From Nocardiopsis exhalans (lineage in GTDB: Bacteria > Actinomycetota > Actinomycetes > Streptosporangiales > Streptosporangiaceae): 64,000 bases of DNA. Location of the stretch: the NCBI RefSeq assembly GCF_024134545.1, contig NZ_CP099838.1, positions 1-64,000 of the forward strand, given 5' to 3'. A model generated the notes under the pieces. The model saw only the letters and a program-made list of their open reading frames with translations, searched no databases and was not told the origin of the DNA. How positions within the stretch are numbered: position 1 is the first letter of the stretch; each line of letters starts with the position of its first letter. The position numbers were made by a program, and so were the translations under genes. Of the stretch, positions 53,635-62,481 are shown piece after piece.

Positions 53635-54261
53635 TCACAGCTGTTCGGCGCGCTCCACCCGCCACCCGCCACCCTGGGTGGTGGTCATGGTCACGCCGTA
53701 CTCTCCGAGGTCAGTGGGCTCCTCGCCGGTGTTGGGCTCGGACTCGGCCGCCACGACGAACGTGACCGTCGTGGGGTCGAAGTAGGTGACCTCGGTGACG
53801 CTGGCAGCGCCGGTCCAAGCCACCGACGCATCGCGGGCCAGCACGCGCCACGGGCCCTCGGCGATGCCGTCGGGGGTGGTCAGAGTGACGGCGTAGGAAT
53901 CGGTGGCCCATGCCCCGACCCGTTCGGTGTGGCTGTCCCAGTCGTCTCGGCCGGAGTCGACGGTGGCCACGTCAGCGACGAAATCCGCAGCCCGCCCGCC
54001 GGCCTCGGCGAACTCTCCGCGGCTGTGGGGGAACCACCCGTCGACCTCGTCTATGGCGCCGTTGGCGGGAGGTGTCTGCGGTTCGAGGAAGGGCTGGGGC
54101 TCAACAACCTGCTCCTGGGCCTGCTCCTGGTCCGGGTCGGAGCTGAGCCTGTCGCTGATGATGCTGAACAGGCCCACTCCCATGAACATCGCCACCACCA
54201 CGCCGATGGCGATGGTGGTACCGCGTCGGGACAGGGGCCGGTCGGTCTGGGAGTTGAACAT
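53635..54261 (-). CDS. membrane-anchored extracytoplasmic protein, VirB8-like candidate (208 aa)
   Basis: One N-terminal membrane segment (TIAIGVVVAMFMGVGLFSII), a Gln/Pro linker, and a strand-rich domain (VGAWATDSYAVTLTTPDGIA, AASVTEVTYFDPTTVTFVVA, EYGVTMTTTQGGGWRVERAE) outside the cell. Layout and size fit VirB8/TcpC-like assembly factors or a secreted NTF2-like domain; sequence alone does not prove it. Leftward, divergent from the lipoprotein gene at 54334. Confidence 0.65.
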   Translation of the reverse strand: MFNSQTDRPLSRRGTTIAIGVVVAMFMGVGLFSIISDRLSSDPDQEQAQEQVVEPQPFLEPQTPPANGAIDEVDGWFPHSRGEFAEAGGRAADFVADVATVDSGRDDWDSHTERVGAWATDSYAVTLTTPDGIAEGPWRVLARDASVAWTGAASVTEVTYFDPTTVTFVVAAESEPNTGEEPTDLGEYGVTMTTTQGGGWRVERAEQL

Positions 54262-54333
54262 CGAGGCTCTTCCAAGTGATGGTCTTCGGGGTGGGCCTGC
54301 ACATGTGTGCTGGTCCCGCTACGGTGGGGCATC

Positions 54334-54954
54334 ATGAACGATGCCCTTTCGCGGCTGGTGCCGCCGCTGGCGGTGGTCCTGATCGCGACCGGGTGTGCCT
54401 CGCCCTCGGGTGATCCCTCACCAGCGCCGGAACAGGATCCTGCCCCGGCGCCTCCGTCGGCCAGCACACAGGTCCACGTGCTCTATAACGGCGTCTCAAA
54501 CGACCGTCTGAGAGGCGTGGACTATGAGGTGACCGTGGAGTTCGGCTCCAGCATCTCCGACGGCGGAGAATGCGATCTGGCCTCCCCAGAGAACACGGTC
54601 ACGGTGCCGCTGACACTGACCCTGGTGAACACCCTCGACCCTGAGGACCAGGGCGAGAGTAAAGGCGAGTCGGTGTCGTGGTCGGCGCCACGCACACTGG
54701 CCGTAGAGCCGGTGGGCGCGGCCGGACCGCTGCGGTGGGCCCCGCACCGTCCGGGGCACCCGTGTACCGACCAGCCCGATGTGGAGTCGGCAGTGTCGGC
54801 GGCGTGGCAGTACCGCGAACAAGCGGTCATGACCGGCTACCTCACGGGCGTCCCCGAACAGGATCCGACCGGCACGGGTGTGCAGCTGGAGTTCACCCGC
54901 GAGCTGTGGCAGATCCAGGACGAAGAGCCGACGCCGCTGACCGTGGTCTACTGA
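54334..54954 (+). CDS. putative lipoprotein (206 aa)
   Basis: Signal peptide with lipobox: LVPPLAVVLIATGCAS, so Cys follows Ala-Thr-Gly and should be lipidated. A Pro-rich linker (DPSPAPEQDPAPAPPSAS) and a strand-rich domain (YEVTVEFGSSISDGGECDLA, NTVTVPLTLTLVNTLD) follow. Likely an outer-face subunit of the secretion system. ATG 54334 with GGTGGGG upstream; ATG 54307 is not favoured. Confidence 0.72.
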   Translation: MNDALSRLVPPLAVVLIATGCASPSGDPSPAPEQDPAPAPPSASTQVHVLYNGVSNDRLRGVDYEVTVEFGSSISDGGECDLASPENTVTVPLTLTLVNTLDPEDQGESKGESVSWSAPRTLAVEPVGAAGPLRWAPHRPGHPCTDQPDVESAVSAAWQYREQAVMTGYLTGVPEQDPTGTGVQLEFTRELWQIQDEEPTPLTVVY

Positions 54955-54983
54955 CCCGCGCCCAGCGGCCCGACCGCCCCGGA

Positions 54984-57467
54984 TCAGCCCACCGACGCCC
55001 ACTCCTGGTCGTCCTCGATCCCCTCGGGCTCCACAAGCTCCCGGGCTGCGGACGCCTCCTTGGGGGGCTGACGGGTGGGGTTGGTGTCCAGCCGCCTCAG
55101 CACCTCCTCAGAGACCAGGTCCACGGCGATGTGGGCCGTTCTGCCGTCCAGATCGCGGAACAGGCACTCGCCGTTGCCGAGGTTGCGCAGCACCGCACGA
55201 TGGTTGTCATCGTCGGCCACCCCGAGCAACGCCATCACGTTGCCCACCTCCTGGGCCTCGCTGGAGCGGAAGGCGAACGCCGAGGACAGGCAGTTGGTGA
55301 CCTGTTCGTTGAGCATGTCGCCCGCGTTCTGGGACACCAGGATCAGGGCGGTGTTGCGCGAGCGGCCCATTCGGGAGACCTCGGGGACCAGCTTGGCGCC
55401 CTCGGGGGTGGAGGTGATCGCCCAGGCCTCGTCCAGGAAGATCGCCTTGGGCAGGCGCCGGTCCAGGCCGTTCATCAGGCGGCGAGCGAACTGCGAGACC
55501 AGGTAGAGCAGTGCGACGGACAGCCGCTGTTCGTAGGAGTACTCGTCCCTGGCCGTGCCGGAGTCGGGCAGGGAGAGCCCGCCCAGGGTGAACACGGTGG
55601 TCCACCCCTCGGTGTCGATTTGGGTCTCGCCCTGGGGGTCAAAGCACAGCGAGGCCAGCCGCATCTCCGCCATCGAGCCCAGGACCGCGCCCAGGTTGCG
55701 GGAAGCGTCCCCGTCCTGGGCGAGAAGATGGTCCACGACCTTGGCCAGGGACGGCTGGGGCTGGTTGGCGACCGCCGCCACGGCCTGGATCATCGCCGAT
55801 TCGCGCTCCTCGCTCATGCGGGGCAGCAGCAGGCGCAGGGTTTCGGTGGCCATGGTCTTCTTCGCGGCGAGGTCGTCACCGAAGGCGAAGGGGTCGAGCA
55901 GGCCGGGCTGGGCCGAACCCAGCGACATGGTGCGCGCCTTGCGGCCGCGGTGCTTGAGCAGCTCCACGAGGGACTCGGCGTCGCCCTTGGGGTCGATGGC
56001 GGCGACCGTGACCCCGCGCATCGCCAGCTGATAGATCATCAGCAGCGCCAGCGTGGTCTTACCGCCGCCAGGCTCGCCGGTGATGGCGATGGCGGTGGGG
56101 CGGTTGCGGGCCGCGGCGACCATCGGGTCGAAGTGCACGATGGAACGGGCGTGGTCGACGGTCTCACCGACGTAGGGGCCGATCCACCCGTTCCCGGCAC
56201 CGTCGATCTCATCGCCCACCACCACCGTGGCGGTGGGCATCCCACCGGCGATGGTGCGCAGCGGCTGACGCTGGGCGTAGGCGTTCAGGCGGATGCGATC
56301 GCCCGGCAGGGACTCGTTGAGCAGCGAGTACTGATCCCCCGTCGACAAGACGACGTCGATACCAATGTCCCGGTAGTGCTCGATCACCGCCTCCGTGCGG
56401 TAGATGAGCTTTTCCTCTGTAGGGGCGGCCACGCGCAACCGGTGCCAGCCGTAGACGAACGGCATGCGCTCCTTGGTGATGCCGTGCTCCAGCATGCGGG
56501 CAGCGTCGATCTGCTCGGACAGCGCGATGGGCGCCTCCACTCCGGCCTCGGCGATGTGCGCGTCCATGTCACGGGCGTGCGCGAGCTTGCGGCCCACGTC
56601 CCGGGAGGCGCGGGCGGGGGAGACCAGCCTCATCCGGCTGGAGACCTCGACCGCAAAGGGCAGCGAGTCGGCGAAGTACAGCCAGGGCTCGCCGTCGGGG
56701 AAGGCCATGAGGTCCGGGAAGCGGGAGAACGACAGGTAGGCCACGTAGGTGGAACCCTGGGGCTGTTCCAGGCAGAGCATGGACCGGCCGTTCAGGATGA
56801 TGCCGTCGGCCAGGCGCTCGATCTCACCGCGTCCCCAGGCGCGGCGGTCCACAGCGGAGGGCTGGTATCGGTCCCCCACGCCAGCGGTGGTGTGCTCCAG
56901 CAGCCAGGCGATCTCATCGGAGGTGGCGTGGCGGGCGCGCAGGGAGCTGGTGGCCAGGGCGCGGCCGAGCCGTTCGGCCTGGTCGCTCCAGCGGGCGATC
57001 TCCTCGGGGTTGGTCTGGTGGTCCTCCAGCCCGAGCGCCTGTTCTGCCCGCAGGTAGAGGTCGCGGAAGTGGCCGAGAATGTCGCCGGTGGCGCGGCCGC
57101 CGCGTTGGCCGAGCCGGACGCCGAGGTAGACCTCCTTGGTCCAAAAGTCCGCGGCCCACACGTGCCGGTACATCTCGTCGAGGTAGTCCTCCCAGCCGGG
57201 GCCGGGGACCACCCGCTCGTCTAGTGCGTTGGCCCAGTCGGCGGCCGGGTAGGGGCGGTGGGCGACTCGGAGGTGGACCTCGGCGTCCTCCATGCGGATG
57301 GCGGCCAGGGCGATGGTGATGTTGGTGGCGAGCACCTGGCGGTCTTCGCCGGTGGTGAACTCGTAGGACACCGTGGGCAGGCGAAAGTAGGCCCAGGCCT
57401 CGGTGTCGTTGAACAGCACCCGGTCATCGAAGTAGGTGACCGACAGCCGCCCGCTGGTGGCCTTCAT
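54984..57467 (-). CDS. VirB4-like secretion ATPase (827 aa)
   Basis: Walker A TGEPGGGKTTL at about 462-472, a Walker-B-like FLDEAWAI near 675 and downstream LILVSQNAGDML, typical of VirB4/TraU-type ATPases that power type IV secretion and work with coupling protein and channel. The N-terminal half (about 1-450) is the variable region that binds other subunits. ATG 57467 has AAGGAG 12 nt upstream; GTG 57479 is too close to it. Leftward, together with TcpE-like and TcpC-like genes, so transcription runs 58934 to 54984. Confidence 0.87.
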   Translation of the reverse strand: MKATSGRLSVTYFDDRVLFNDTEAWAYFRLPTVSYEFTTGEDRQVLATNITIALAAIRMEDAEVHLRVAHRPYPAADWANALDERVVPGPGWEDYLDEMYRHVWAADFWTKEVYLGVRLGQRGGRATGDILGHFRDLYLRAEQALGLEDHQTNPEEIARWSDQAERLGRALATSSLRARHATSDEIAWLLEHTTAGVGDRYQPSAVDRRAWGRGEIERLADGIILNGRSMLCLEQPQGSTYVAYLSFSRFPDLMAFPDGEPWLYFADSLPFAVEVSSRMRLVSPARASRDVGRKLAHARDMDAHIAEAGVEAPIALSEQIDAARMLEHGITKERMPFVYGWHRLRVAAPTEEKLIYRTEAVIEHYRDIGIDVVLSTGDQYSLLNESLPGDRIRLNAYAQRQPLRTIAGGMPTATVVVGDEIDGAGNGWIGPYVGETVDHARSIVHFDPMVAAARNRPTAIAITGEPGGGKTTLALLMIYQLAMRGVTVAAIDPKGDAESLVELLKHRGRKARTMSLGSAQPGLLDPFAFGDDLAAKKTMATETLRLLLPRMSEERESAMIQAVAAVANQPQPSLAKVVDHLLAQDGDASRNLGAVLGSMAEMRLASLCFDPQGETQIDTEGWTTVFTLGGLSLPDSGTARDEYSYEQRLSVALLYLVSQFARRLMNGLDRRLPKAIFLDEAWAITSTPEGAKLVPEVSRMGRSRNTALILVSQNAGDMLNEQVTNCLSSAFAFRSSEAQEVGNVMALLGVADDDNHRAVLRNLGNGECLFRDLDGRTAHIAVDLVSEEVLRRLDTNPTRQPPKEASAARELVEPEGIEDDQEWASVG

Positions 57468-57487
57468 CGTGGTGTTCACTCCTTGTA

Positions 57488-57997
57488 TCAGGCGGCGTGC
57501 GCGGGGACCGGGGTCGGCGCCGCGGCGGTGGTCCGGGGTGCGGGGGCGAGGGCACGGGGGATGGTGACCGTGCGCAGGCGCCGTGTGGGACGCCCTGTCG
57601 CCGTGCGCCGGTCGGGGGCGGTGCCCTGGTGCCAGACGGTGGCCTGGATGTGGACATGGGCGGGCTCGTACTCCGGGCGCATACGCACGTAGACGCGGGC
57701 CTCGGTCATGAACCGGGCCTGGCTCACGAGAAGTTCGCCGAGCCGTTTGGCCTCGGCCACGGGCCGGGTCACCAGGACGGCAAGCACCCCGGGGGGCACC
57801 ACCCACAACACCAGGTGCCAGCCGTTGCCGAAGTCGAACGGCACACGCAACAGGGCCAGCAGCAGCCACCATCCGGCCATCGACGCGATGAAGATCGTGC
57901 CGGTGGTGACGGGTACCGGCATGGGAAGCCGGAAGTCGTAGAGCTTGTACAGGCGCTTTTCGATGCGCCAGATGTTGGTGTAGGTGGGCAGGTCCAC
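57488..57997 (-). CDS. TcpE-family conjugation protein (169 aa)
   Basis: N-terminus MDLPTYTNIWRIEKRLYKLY and FRLPMPVPVTTGTIFIASMA match TcpE (Tn916/Tcp-type conjugation), a membrane protein near the VirB4-like ATPase. Two or three hydrophobic segments (WWLLLALLRVPF, GWHLVLWVVPPGVLAVLVT) follow; a basic tail ends the protein. ATG 57997 with GGGAGG upstream. The gap to the ATPase gene is 20 nt. Confidence 0.85.
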   Translation of the reverse strand: MDLPTYTNIWRIEKRLYKLYDFRLPMPVPVTTGTIFIASMAGWWLLLALLRVPFDFGNGWHLVLWVVPPGVLAVLVTRPVAEAKRLGELLVSQARFMTEARVYVRMRPEYEPAHVHIQATVWHQGTAPDRRTATGRPTRRLRTVTIPRALAPAPRTTAAAPTPVPAHAA

Positions 57998-58019
57998 GTG
58001 GCGCCTCCCTCGTGGGGGT

Positions 58020-58934
58020 TCAGGAACGGGTGGGGACGGCGCCCTGGATGTCGCGCACGTACCAGGCGCCGGAGGACTCGACCATGGTCAGGTCGTAGCG
58101 CTGGACCAGGGTGTCGGTGTCGGCGCCCTCGGCGACCTGCCAGGTGACGGTGGCCCGCGCCGAGCGCGGTTCATCGGCTGAGCCAGGAGGCACGTCCAGG
58201 TCGTCCAGGGAGATGAACGCGAACGTGCCGGTGGGCAGGGCCGCCACCCGGGCGCCGGGCTCGACGTAGCGGGACAGGTGTTCGGGGGTTTCGGCGTAGG
58301 CGGCCAGGAACCCCGACACCACCGGCTCCATGGCATCGCGGGCCTGGCCGTCGGTGTCCTGGTTCGTCGGTTCGGGCAGCGTTGCCTGGGCAGGTGCTGG
58401 CAGGAGAGCGGGTGGCCCTGAGACCACCAGGGCGGTCCCGGACGTATTGGCGTGGACGGGGACCTCCAGGTGCATGGGCTCGCCGTTGACCAGGGCCGAA
58501 ACCGTGACCAGGGCGTTCTGGTCGTCGTTGGCCTGGACCTGGACGATGCGCACGCCAGATCCGGTGACGGCTTCGGGCAACAGGTACTGGCGAACGCTGT
58601 CCTCGGGGACGAAGTCGGCCAGGGTCGCCCCGACCTCCTCGCCCTCGTCCTCGGCCGTGGGCTGGAGGTAGACCTCGGCGAAACTCGCGGCGAAGCTCCC
58701 GGCGGCGTCCTCGGGGAAGTTGCTCCCTTCCTCCTGCGCGTCCTGGGGTTGGGCCTGGGCGGGTTCGGGGCTGGGGAGCCACGGCTCTGCCAGTCGGACC
58801 GTGCCGTTGGCGCCCACGATGACGATGACCGTCCACAGGGCGGTGCGGCCGGCATAGACCCGCCAGCGGCCGCCAGTTCCCCGGCGGCCGCTGCGAGGCT
58901 GGGGAGCCTCGCCGGTAGGGGGGGTGGGGGACAT
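58020..58934 (-). CDS. TcpC-like conjugation protein (304 aa)
   Basis: N-terminal Pro-rich cytosolic segment, one membrane segment (TALWTVIVIVGANGTVRLAE), and a long extracytoplasmic domain with two NTF2-like halves suggested by similar strand patterns (QNALVTVSALVNGEPMHLEV and SARATVTWQVAEGADTDTLV). TcpC proteins bridge membrane and wall in Gram-positive conjugation, like VirB8. ATG 58934 has GGAGG at 5 nt; the first gene of the leftward trio. Confidence 0.83.
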   Translation of the reverse strand: MSPTPPTGEAPQPRSGRRGTGGRWRVYAGRTALWTVIVIVGANGTVRLAEPWLPSPEPAQAQPQDAQEEGSNFPEDAAGSFAASFAEVYLQPTAEDEGEEVGATLADFVPEDSVRQYLLPEAVTGSGVRIVQVQANDDQNALVTVSALVNGEPMHLEVPVHANTSGTALVVSGPPALLPAPAQATLPEPTNQDTDGQARDAMEPVVSGFLAAYAETPEHLSRYVEPGARVAALPTGTFAFISLDDLDVPPGSADEPRSARATVTWQVAEGADTDTLVQRYDLTMVESSGAWYVRDIQGAVPTRS

Positions 58935-59209
58935 CGAACCTCCGGGAGAGCTGGGATGAACGGGTGACGGGATACGGACAGGCCGCACACGGATTGTAGA
59001 GCTCCCGGACCTGTTCAGGGCACTCAGCCCTACGCGATGGACCTGACCGAAATCGGTGGACCGGGCTCGGGGAAGAACCGCCCGCTACCCCATCCCGTCA
59101 CTATAGGTTTTCAAAGGTAACCATGCGTGGCATCGGTGGATGTTCCCCGCGCCCTGCCCCGCCTCATTCTTCGGGCCTACACCCGCCTCAAACTCGGACC
59201 GGAAACCCC

Positions 59210-59647
59210 ATGCGTCGAACCCTCCTGCCCCTGCTCCTGGGGTGCCTGCTCACCACCGCCGCCACCCCGGCCCTGCCTGAACCCGATGAGCGGGACGTGG
59301 TGGTGGAGCTGGTCAACATCGAACGTGCGTCCGCTGGCTGCGGGCCTGTCCACGTGGATGAGCGCCTGGCCGCGGCCGCACAGGACCACAGCCAGGACAT
59401 GGCCGAGCGCGACTACCTGTCGCATGAGAGCCCTGAGGGGGAGGGGCCGCGGGAGCGCGCTGACCGGCACGGTTACCCGCACCTGGTTGCCGAGACCGTC
59501 GCGCGGGGGCAGCAGAGCGCCGAACGGGTCGTGGAAACCTGGATGGCCAGCGAGAGGCACCGGGCCATCATCCTCAACTGCGATCGCGTGGCCGTCGGCG
59601 TCGGCGAGGCTGAGCGGGCCTGGACTCAAAAGCTCGGCCACGGGTGA
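59210..59647 (+). CDS. secreted CAP (SCP-like) domain protein (145 aa)
   Basis: Signal peptide MRRTLLPLLLGCLLTTAATP, then a CAP/SCP domain: ELVNIERASAGCGPVHVDER, AAAAQDHSQDMAERDYLSHE, SAERVVETWMASERHRAIIL and AVGVGEAERAWTQKLGHG. CAP proteins are extracellular and of varied function. Placed beside the transfer genes it may act on the wall or surface of the partner cell. ATG 59210; the open frame to 59123 lacks coding bias. Confidence 0.82.
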   Translation: MRRTLLPLLLGCLLTTAATPALPEPDERDVVVELVNIERASAGCGPVHVDERLAAAAQDHSQDMAERDYLSHESPEGEGPRERADRHGYPHLVAETVARGQQSAERVVETWMASERHRAIILNCDRVAVGVGEAERAWTQKLGHG

Positions 59648-59653
59648 ACACGG

Positions 59654-59687
59654 GCGGGGCCCGACCGCGTTGGCGGTCGGGCCCCGC
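59654..59687. terminator. hairpin terminator
   Basis: GCGGGGCCCGACCGC-GTTG-GCGGTCGGGCCCCGC, perfect 15-bp stem, just past the CAP gene. Confidence 0.87.
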
Positions 59688-59743
59688 TGGGGTTGGTCAC
59701 AGGGCGCGGCCCTGGACTGAGATGGCCGGTCCGATGCTCACTC

Positions 59744-60028
59744 TCATGAACTCCTGGGGCCCGGGGTGGCGGGGTAGCCGCCATCCTCGCCGCGCCACTC
59801 ACGCAACGCCCCACACAGGAACTCGTAGACAGTGAATGTACCGTCCGGCTCGTAGGTCTCCCAGTCGGCCGTGATCCACTCGGCGAACGCCTCCGCCGAC
59901 GCTTCGGGCACGTAGGTCTCGGCCCATTCCTGGATGTGCTCCTCCTGGGGACCGTCGGCCTCCTCCCCGGACACGGCCGGGGCGTCCCACCCTAGGAACG
60001 GGGGTGTGGTGTCAGTCTCGGTGGTCAC
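59744..60028 (-). CDS. small acidic protein (94 aa), divergent from NrtR-like gene
   Basis: Acidic and aromatic: PPFLGWDAPAVSGEEADGPQ, HIQEWAETYVPEASAEAFAE, WITADWETYEPDGTFTVYEF. No known family. GTG 60028 has GGAGGAGAG at 2-10 nt upstream; the longer frame overlaps the divergent gene and is rejected. Only 17 nt separate the two divergent starts, so their promoters must overlap or lie in the neighbour. Confidence 0.65.
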   Translation of the reverse strand: MTTETDTTPPFLGWDAPAVSGEEADGPQEEHIQEWAETYVPEASAEAFAEWITADWETYEPDGTFTVYEFLCGALREWRGEDGGYPATPGPRSS

Positions 60029-60045
60029 TACTCTCCTCCTGAGAG

Positions 60046-60663
60046 GTGGTTGGTGTGTATCGGATCGTGGTGGAGTTGGTCGCGCTCTCGGTGCGCGACA
60101 AGGTGGCGTGCGTCCTGGTCCAGGACGACGCGTTGCCGGGTAGCCCAATGGACGTCGCCGAGGAACTCGCCGTCCCCGTGCGGCACAGCCTGGCCGCGCT
60201 GTGCGGGCCTGCGTCCGCGACCTGGCCCCTGGGTCAAGTGGGTGCCTACGGCGGTGCGGCGGGGGCTGTGCGAGTGGCCTACCGGGTGCTGTGCCCGCCG
60301 TCGGCCACCGCCAACGGGGGACAGTGGGCCCCGGCCGTCGGCGTCTTCGACCCGGCGGTGGTCGATGCTCTCGGCCAGCTGGCCCAAGAGATCGAACTGA
60401 CCACCGCGGCGGCCGCGCTTTGCCCTCACCCTGAGTTCACCATCTCGGACCTGCGCAACGTCTACGAAGCCCTCTGGGAGGCTCCCCTGGATTCGGGGAA
60501 CTTCCACCGCTCCGTACGGAGAAACCCTGCGGCATGGGTGGACACTGGCGGCCGCCGCACAGGCACGGGAGGTCGTGCGGCGGCCCTGTACCGGGCCGGT
60601 ACTCACCGGTTAACTTCCCCGGTGCTGCGTCCCCTGGACTCCTGCGCGGGCAGCACCAGGTAG
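60046..60663 (+). CDS. NrtR-like regulator with degenerate Nudix domain (205 aa)
   Basis: C-terminal wing-helix of NrtR type is clear: FTISDLRNVYEALWEAPLDS, GNFHRSVRRNPAAWVDTGG and GGRAAALYRAGT. NrtR proteins sense ADP-ribose with a Nudix-like domain and regulate NAD metabolism genes. Here the N-terminal domain (IVVELVALSVRDKVACVLVQ) keeps the fold pattern but the catalytic Nudix box with REUXEEXGU is absent, as in other NrtR sensors. GTG 60046 or GTG 60055 (GAGAGG at 8 nt) is the start. The 3' end overlaps the converging gene by 61 nt. Confidence 0.78.
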   Translation: MVGVYRIVVELVALSVRDKVACVLVQDDALPGSPMDVAEELAVPVRHSLAALCGPASATWPLGQVGAYGGAAGAVRVAYRVLCPPSATANGGQWAPAVGVFDPAVVDALGQLAQEIELTTAAAALCPHPEFTISDLRNVYEALWEAPLDSGNFHRSVRRNPAAWVDTGGRRTGTGGRAAALYRAGTHRLTSPVLRPLDSCAGSTR

Positions 60664-61148
60664 GCGCCGACCAGGTCTCCATGTGGGCGCACCCGGCATC
60701 CGGCCCCGGTCAGGATCTGGTGCGCCTGCGGTCCCGCGCGGGTGATCGTCGAATCGGTGGCCACCTCCACCGCCTCCAGGTGCGGCGCCGGGATATAGGG
60801 CACGACCTGGGTGACGGCGGTTCCGAGCGGGGCGAGTAGCTCGCGGACGTGTTTCACACGCCGCCGCCAGTCGTCACCGATCAGGGGTGGGTGCCAGGCC
60901 CGGTCCGCGGCCAGGCTCGCGCGCACCTGCTCGGGCAGCGGCACCGGGTCCAGGGCGGTGACCAGTTCCTGGAGGGTCTCCAGCGGCCCGCCGTCGGTGG
61001 GGGCACCGGGGCCCTTGACCACGTAGGCCTCCCACGGTTGGTCCCACTCCACGGTCAGGCCGGTGCCGGGGATCAGGTAAACGCGCGGGGAACGGGGCTT
61101 GGCGCCGGGGTCGATACGGCGCATATCCCGAGAGCGGCGGGGGATCAT
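60603..61148 (-). CDS. hypothetical protein (181 aa)
   Basis: Unknown. Strand-rich N-terminus (RVYLIPGTGLTVEWDQPWEA), helices (LETLQELVTALDPVPLPEQV) and a strand-helix C-terminus (TAVTQVVPYIPAPHLEAVEV). ATG 61148 overlaps the preceding stop by ATGA, so it is coupled to the gene at 61145. Confidence 0.68.
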   Translation of the reverse strand: MIPRRSRDMRRIDPGAKPRSPRVYLIPGTGLTVEWDQPWEAYVVKGPGAPTDGGPLETLQELVTALDPVPLPEQVRASLAADRAWHPPLIGDDWRRRVKHVRELLAPLGTAVTQVVPYIPAPHLEAVEVATDSTITRAGPQAHQILTGAGCRVRPHGDLVGAYLVLPAQESRGRSTGEVNR

Positions 61149-61519
61149 TGTGTGATCCCGCTGGGGCGAGTCAGGGCGGCGGTGATGATCTCGCGCACCG
61201 CCTGACGGTGCTCGGGGCGGGCGGTGTCGTAGGCGGCCAAGTCTGCGGCGACCAGGCGGCCGGTTCGGCCGCGACCTCCGCCTCGCACACGTCGGCCTGC
61301 CAGGATCACGCGTGGTTTCGCCAGGTCACCACTGTTGCGCAGCCAGTGCCACACGTGCTCGTCGCCGCCTCCGATCATCACGGTGGCGGTCAGCAGCGCG
61401 CTGAGCACGTGGGCGGCCTCGACCTCAACGGGCTCGGTCTCGGGCTCGGCGATCTGGGTGTGCAGCGCGGTCACGGCCCGGCGGGTGTGGGGCGCGCTGG
61501 CCGGGGGCTGGTCCATCAT
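61145..61519 (-). CDS. hypothetical protein (124 aa)
   Basis: Unknown. Helical centre (VEVEAAHVLSALLTATVMIG, GDEHVWHWLRNSGDLAKPR) and a basic Gly/Arg stretch (RRVRGGGRGRTGRLVAADLA) that could touch nucleic acid. The last residues (AVREIITAALTRPSGITQ) are helical. ATG 61519 without strong site. Stop overlaps the next ATG. Confidence 0.68.
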   Translation of the reverse strand: MMDQPPASAPHTRRAVTALHTQIAEPETEPVEVEAAHVLSALLTATVMIGGGDEHVWHWLRNSGDLAKPRVILAGRRVRGGGRGRTGRLVAADLAAYDTARPEHRQAVREIITAALTRPSGITQ

Positions 61520-61566
61520 GGAAGTGGCTCCTCGTTGTTCCTCGTCAGGGGCGGGGGGAGTCCCGG

Positions 61567-61597
61567 GGGCCGCCGAACTTTTGCCGGTAGGCGGCCC
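61567..61597. terminator. hairpin (GGGCCGCC/GGCGGCCC)
   Basis: GGGCCGCC at 61567-61574 and GGCGGCCC at 61590-61597 around CGGCAAAAGTTC. A related element lies at about 62425-62457, so this may be a repeated terminator/leader in this block too. Confidence 0.62.
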
Positions 61598-61615
61598 TCG
61601 GTCCTCGTCAGGGTC

Positions 61616-61969
61616 TCAGGCGGTGTCGATCGGCTGCTGGTCGATCAGCACACCAGTCAAGCGCTGGGCGGCCCGGTGAACCGGTTCGGCGCACCGGTCG
61701 GCCTGGTCGATGCAGCGCAACAGCTCGGCCACGGTGGCGGCCTCGCGGGCCTCGGGTGTGGCACGAACCGGCAGCAGACGGCGCCAGCCCCGGGGCGGCT
61801 CAGCCGCGACCTGGGCGGCGACCGCGTGGGCGGCGTCCTCGACCTCGGGCGGAAGTCCAGGAGTGGTGGCGGCCTCGTGGGCCTGTCGCAACAACATCGC
61901 CAGGGCCGCGGCGGCCGCGTCACCACGGTGATCCAGCAGGCGGATCGCTGCGCCAGTAGTGGGCATCAT
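61616..61969 (-). CDS. hypothetical protein (117 aa)
   Basis: Unknown, all-helical and Ala/Arg/Glu-rich: AIRLLDHRGDAAAAALAMLL, VEDAAHAVAAQVAAEPPRGW, EAREAATVAELLRCIDQADR. ATG 61969 or 61966, with GGAAGGAC upstream. Confidence 0.68.
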   Translation of the reverse strand: MMPTTGAAIRLLDHRGDAAAAALAMLLRQAHEAATTPGLPPEVEDAAHAVAAQVAAEPPRGWRRLLPVRATPEAREAATVAELLRCIDQADRCAEPVHRAAQRLTGVLIDQQPIDTA

Positions 61970-62011
61970 GCTTGTCCTTCCTCTTCTATGGGGTGCGGGC
62001 CTCACCCGGGT

Positions 62012-62380
62012 CTACGCGACCTCGACGGCGACCGTGCGCTCGCGTTCTTCCTCGGCTGCGATCTCGGCGTCCAGTCGGTCCCGCTCCGCACGCAGCAGCG
62101 CCAAGCGGGAGACCACACCGGTCACGATGATCGTCAGACCGTTCGCGACCTGGGCGGTGTACCCGGACGCGGTCAGCAGCTTTACCACCCGGTTGGGGAT
62201 GTAGCTGTCCACTTCCGAGTGCAGCGTGATCAGGGCCCCAGTGGGGACCAACTCGGTGCTCTCCACCAACCTGTGGCAGGGCTTGGCGTGTCCGACGATC
62301 GTGGTAATCAGGTTCAGCTCGTCCTGGGTGGTGGGAATGCGACGGGACGCCGCCTGTCCGTTGTCGTGGTGGTAGGTCAT
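62012..62380 (-). CDS. hypothetical protein (122 aa)
   Basis: Unknown. Begins MTYHHDNGQAASRRIPTTQD; central strands (PTGALITLHSEVDSYIPNRV, YTAQVANGLTIIVTGVV) and a helical, acidic C-terminus (LALLRAERDRLDAEIAAEEE). ATG 62380 has GAGGAG at 10 nt; the longer frame runs on into other genes. Confidence 0.68.
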   Translation of the reverse strand: MTYHHDNGQAASRRIPTTQDELNLITTIVGHAKPCHRLVESTELVPTGALITLHSEVDSYIPNRVVKLLTASGYTAQVANGLTIIVTGVVSRLALLRAERDRLDAEIAAEEERERTVAVEVA

Positions 62381-62481
62381 GATGTACGTGCTCCTCATGT
62401 TCTTCGTCAGGGCTGGGAGAGCGGTGCTGGGGCCGTCCGATCTTTGCCGGTGGGGCGGCCTTGGTCGTGTGTGCGGTCTGT

